Shown piece by piece: positions 5,239 to 5,806 of a DNA stretch of 5,806 bases. Source of the DNA: an uncultured bacterium (lineage in GTDB: Bacteria; Cyanobacteriota; Vampirovibrionia; Gastranaerophilales; Gastranaerophilaceae). The stretch lies in the NCBI GenBank assembly GCA_902772945.1, contig CACYCU010000069.1:1-5806 (forward strand). Reading direction: 5' to 3'. The notes under the pieces are model-generated. The model was given only the letters and a program-made list of their open reading frames with translations, was not told the origin of the DNA and searched no databases. The position numbers and the translations under genes are program-made. How positions within the stretch are numbered: the first letter of the stretch is position 1; each line of letters opens with the position of its first letter.

Positions 5239-5806
5239 CTACATTAAAAAATATTCAGATCCAAAATTTTGTATAACATTATACAAAGTTAAACAAGTAT
5301 ACACTAATAAGAAAAATGTATAACCGCATATTATTACTTTAAAATTATCATATCTAATTTTTGAAAAATTATGCCCCAATATCAAAAACGCCAAAGGTAA
5401 TATTGAAATAAAATACCTGCCTTGCATCCCTGCTATATACATATCGTTCGGACCGTTACACATACAAAACATCAATGAAGCAGTAGATATTAAGTAAAAA
5501 ATTATAAGTAAAAATGCCAAAACTTTATGCGATAACTTTATTTTTGCCTTCTCAGGAATGAACAAAAACGTACCTATAACTGCCAAATAAGTTAAAACAT
5601 AAACAACTCTGCTTAAAAAAATCTTTTGCCAGCCTAATTTTCCAACCATATGCCCTAAAAAATTAGGAAAATATTTTAAATATGTATTTAATATCATTTT
5701 TAAATGCATTATAGGATGCGACATTATAAAATGCCTGTTAAAATCATTATCCGCATTTTCCGCTAATGCTATAAAATTATTTGAAGACCACAAAACAGAA
5801 ACCAAA
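5239..5806 (-). CDS. DUF2142-family membrane protein, C-terminal part
   Basis: The frame is open from the right edge to a TAG at 5241-5239 and encodes about 188 visible residues. The true start lies outside the window, since the family is usually 400 residues or more. At least four hydrophobic segments are visible (about residues 63-83, 93-115, 130-145 and 154-176). The signature GMQGRYFISILPLA (126-139) is characteristic of the DUF2142 C-terminus, where the family shows 'G-x-QGRYF-P-x-LP'. DUF2142 proteins are polytopic, often sit in surface-polysaccharide loci and resemble GT-C glycosyltransferases, but their reaction is not established. The adjacent GT-C gene 39 bp downstream fits a joint role in cell-envelope glycan formation. 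The family call rests on that motif and the membrane pattern. Confidence 0.7.
   Translation of the reverse strand, partial: LVSVLWSSNNFIALAENADNDFNRHFIMSHPIMHLKMILNTYLKYFPNFLGHMVGKLGWQKIFLSRVVYVLTYLAVIGTFLFIPEKAKIKLSHKVLAFLLIIFYLISTASLMFCMCNGPNDMYIAGMQGRYFISILPLAFLILGHNFSKIRYDNFKVIICGYTFFLLVYTCLTLYNVIQNFGSEYFLM

Noticed and set aside
5803..5805. TTG at the right edge as the start of the DUF2142 gene
   Set aside because: The frame is open to the window edge and the protein lacks the N-terminal half of the family, so the gene is truncated by the window and does not start there.

Overview
This is an AT-rich bacterial chromosomal fragment. The most likely source is an uncultured gut member of Gastranaerophilales (Candidatus Melainabacteria / Vampirovibrionia). 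That assignment is inference. It rests on the style of the truncated type IV pilin-like protein at the left edge (a 'D-x-N-G...GPN..G-x-D' motif and a C-terminal 'GWKMDY' tail), on a small basic protein with a 'QQTFCGN' N-terminus of a kind I associate with that lineage, and on low GC. No 16S rRNA or other decisive taxonomic marker is present.

Layout, left to right. The 3' part of a plus-strand pilin/pseudopilin gene (1-594) runs tail-to-tail into ribF on the minus strand (563-1459, riboflavin kinase/FAD synthetase), and the two coding regions overlap by 32 bp. A 79-bp divergent spacer (1460-1538) holds a plausible ribF promoter placed so close to the ATG that the mRNA would be nearly leaderless. 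It also holds a good ribosome binding site for a small unrecognised plus-strand gene (1539-1874, 111 aa). That gene converges on aspS (1909-3687, minus strand, complete aspartyl-tRNA synthetase), and a strong hairpin with A/T arms on both sides fills the gap as a bidirectional terminator. Upstream of aspS on the same strand are two membrane-protein genes: a GT-C type glycosyltransferase of the GT39/ArnT-like group (3745-5199) and the C-terminal part of a DUF2142-family membrane protein that runs off the right edge (5239-5806).

Functionally the window mixes housekeeping genes (ribF for FMN/FAD, aspS for Asp-tRNA) with cell-surface genes (a pilin and two polytopic proteins probably involved in lipid-linked sugar transfer or surface glycan formation). 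The two membrane-protein genes probably form one transcription unit. aspS has its own ribosome binding site and a candidate promoter, but nothing resembling a terminator separates it from the membrane-protein genes, so read-through is possible. Every stretch longer than about 100 bp is coding. I see no tRNA, rRNA, CRISPR array, insertion sequence or riboswitch. I did not find a convincing new multi-gene system; the points most worth checking are the lineage-type small gene, the nearly leaderless ribF start, the altered flavokinase motif and the hairpin inside ribF.
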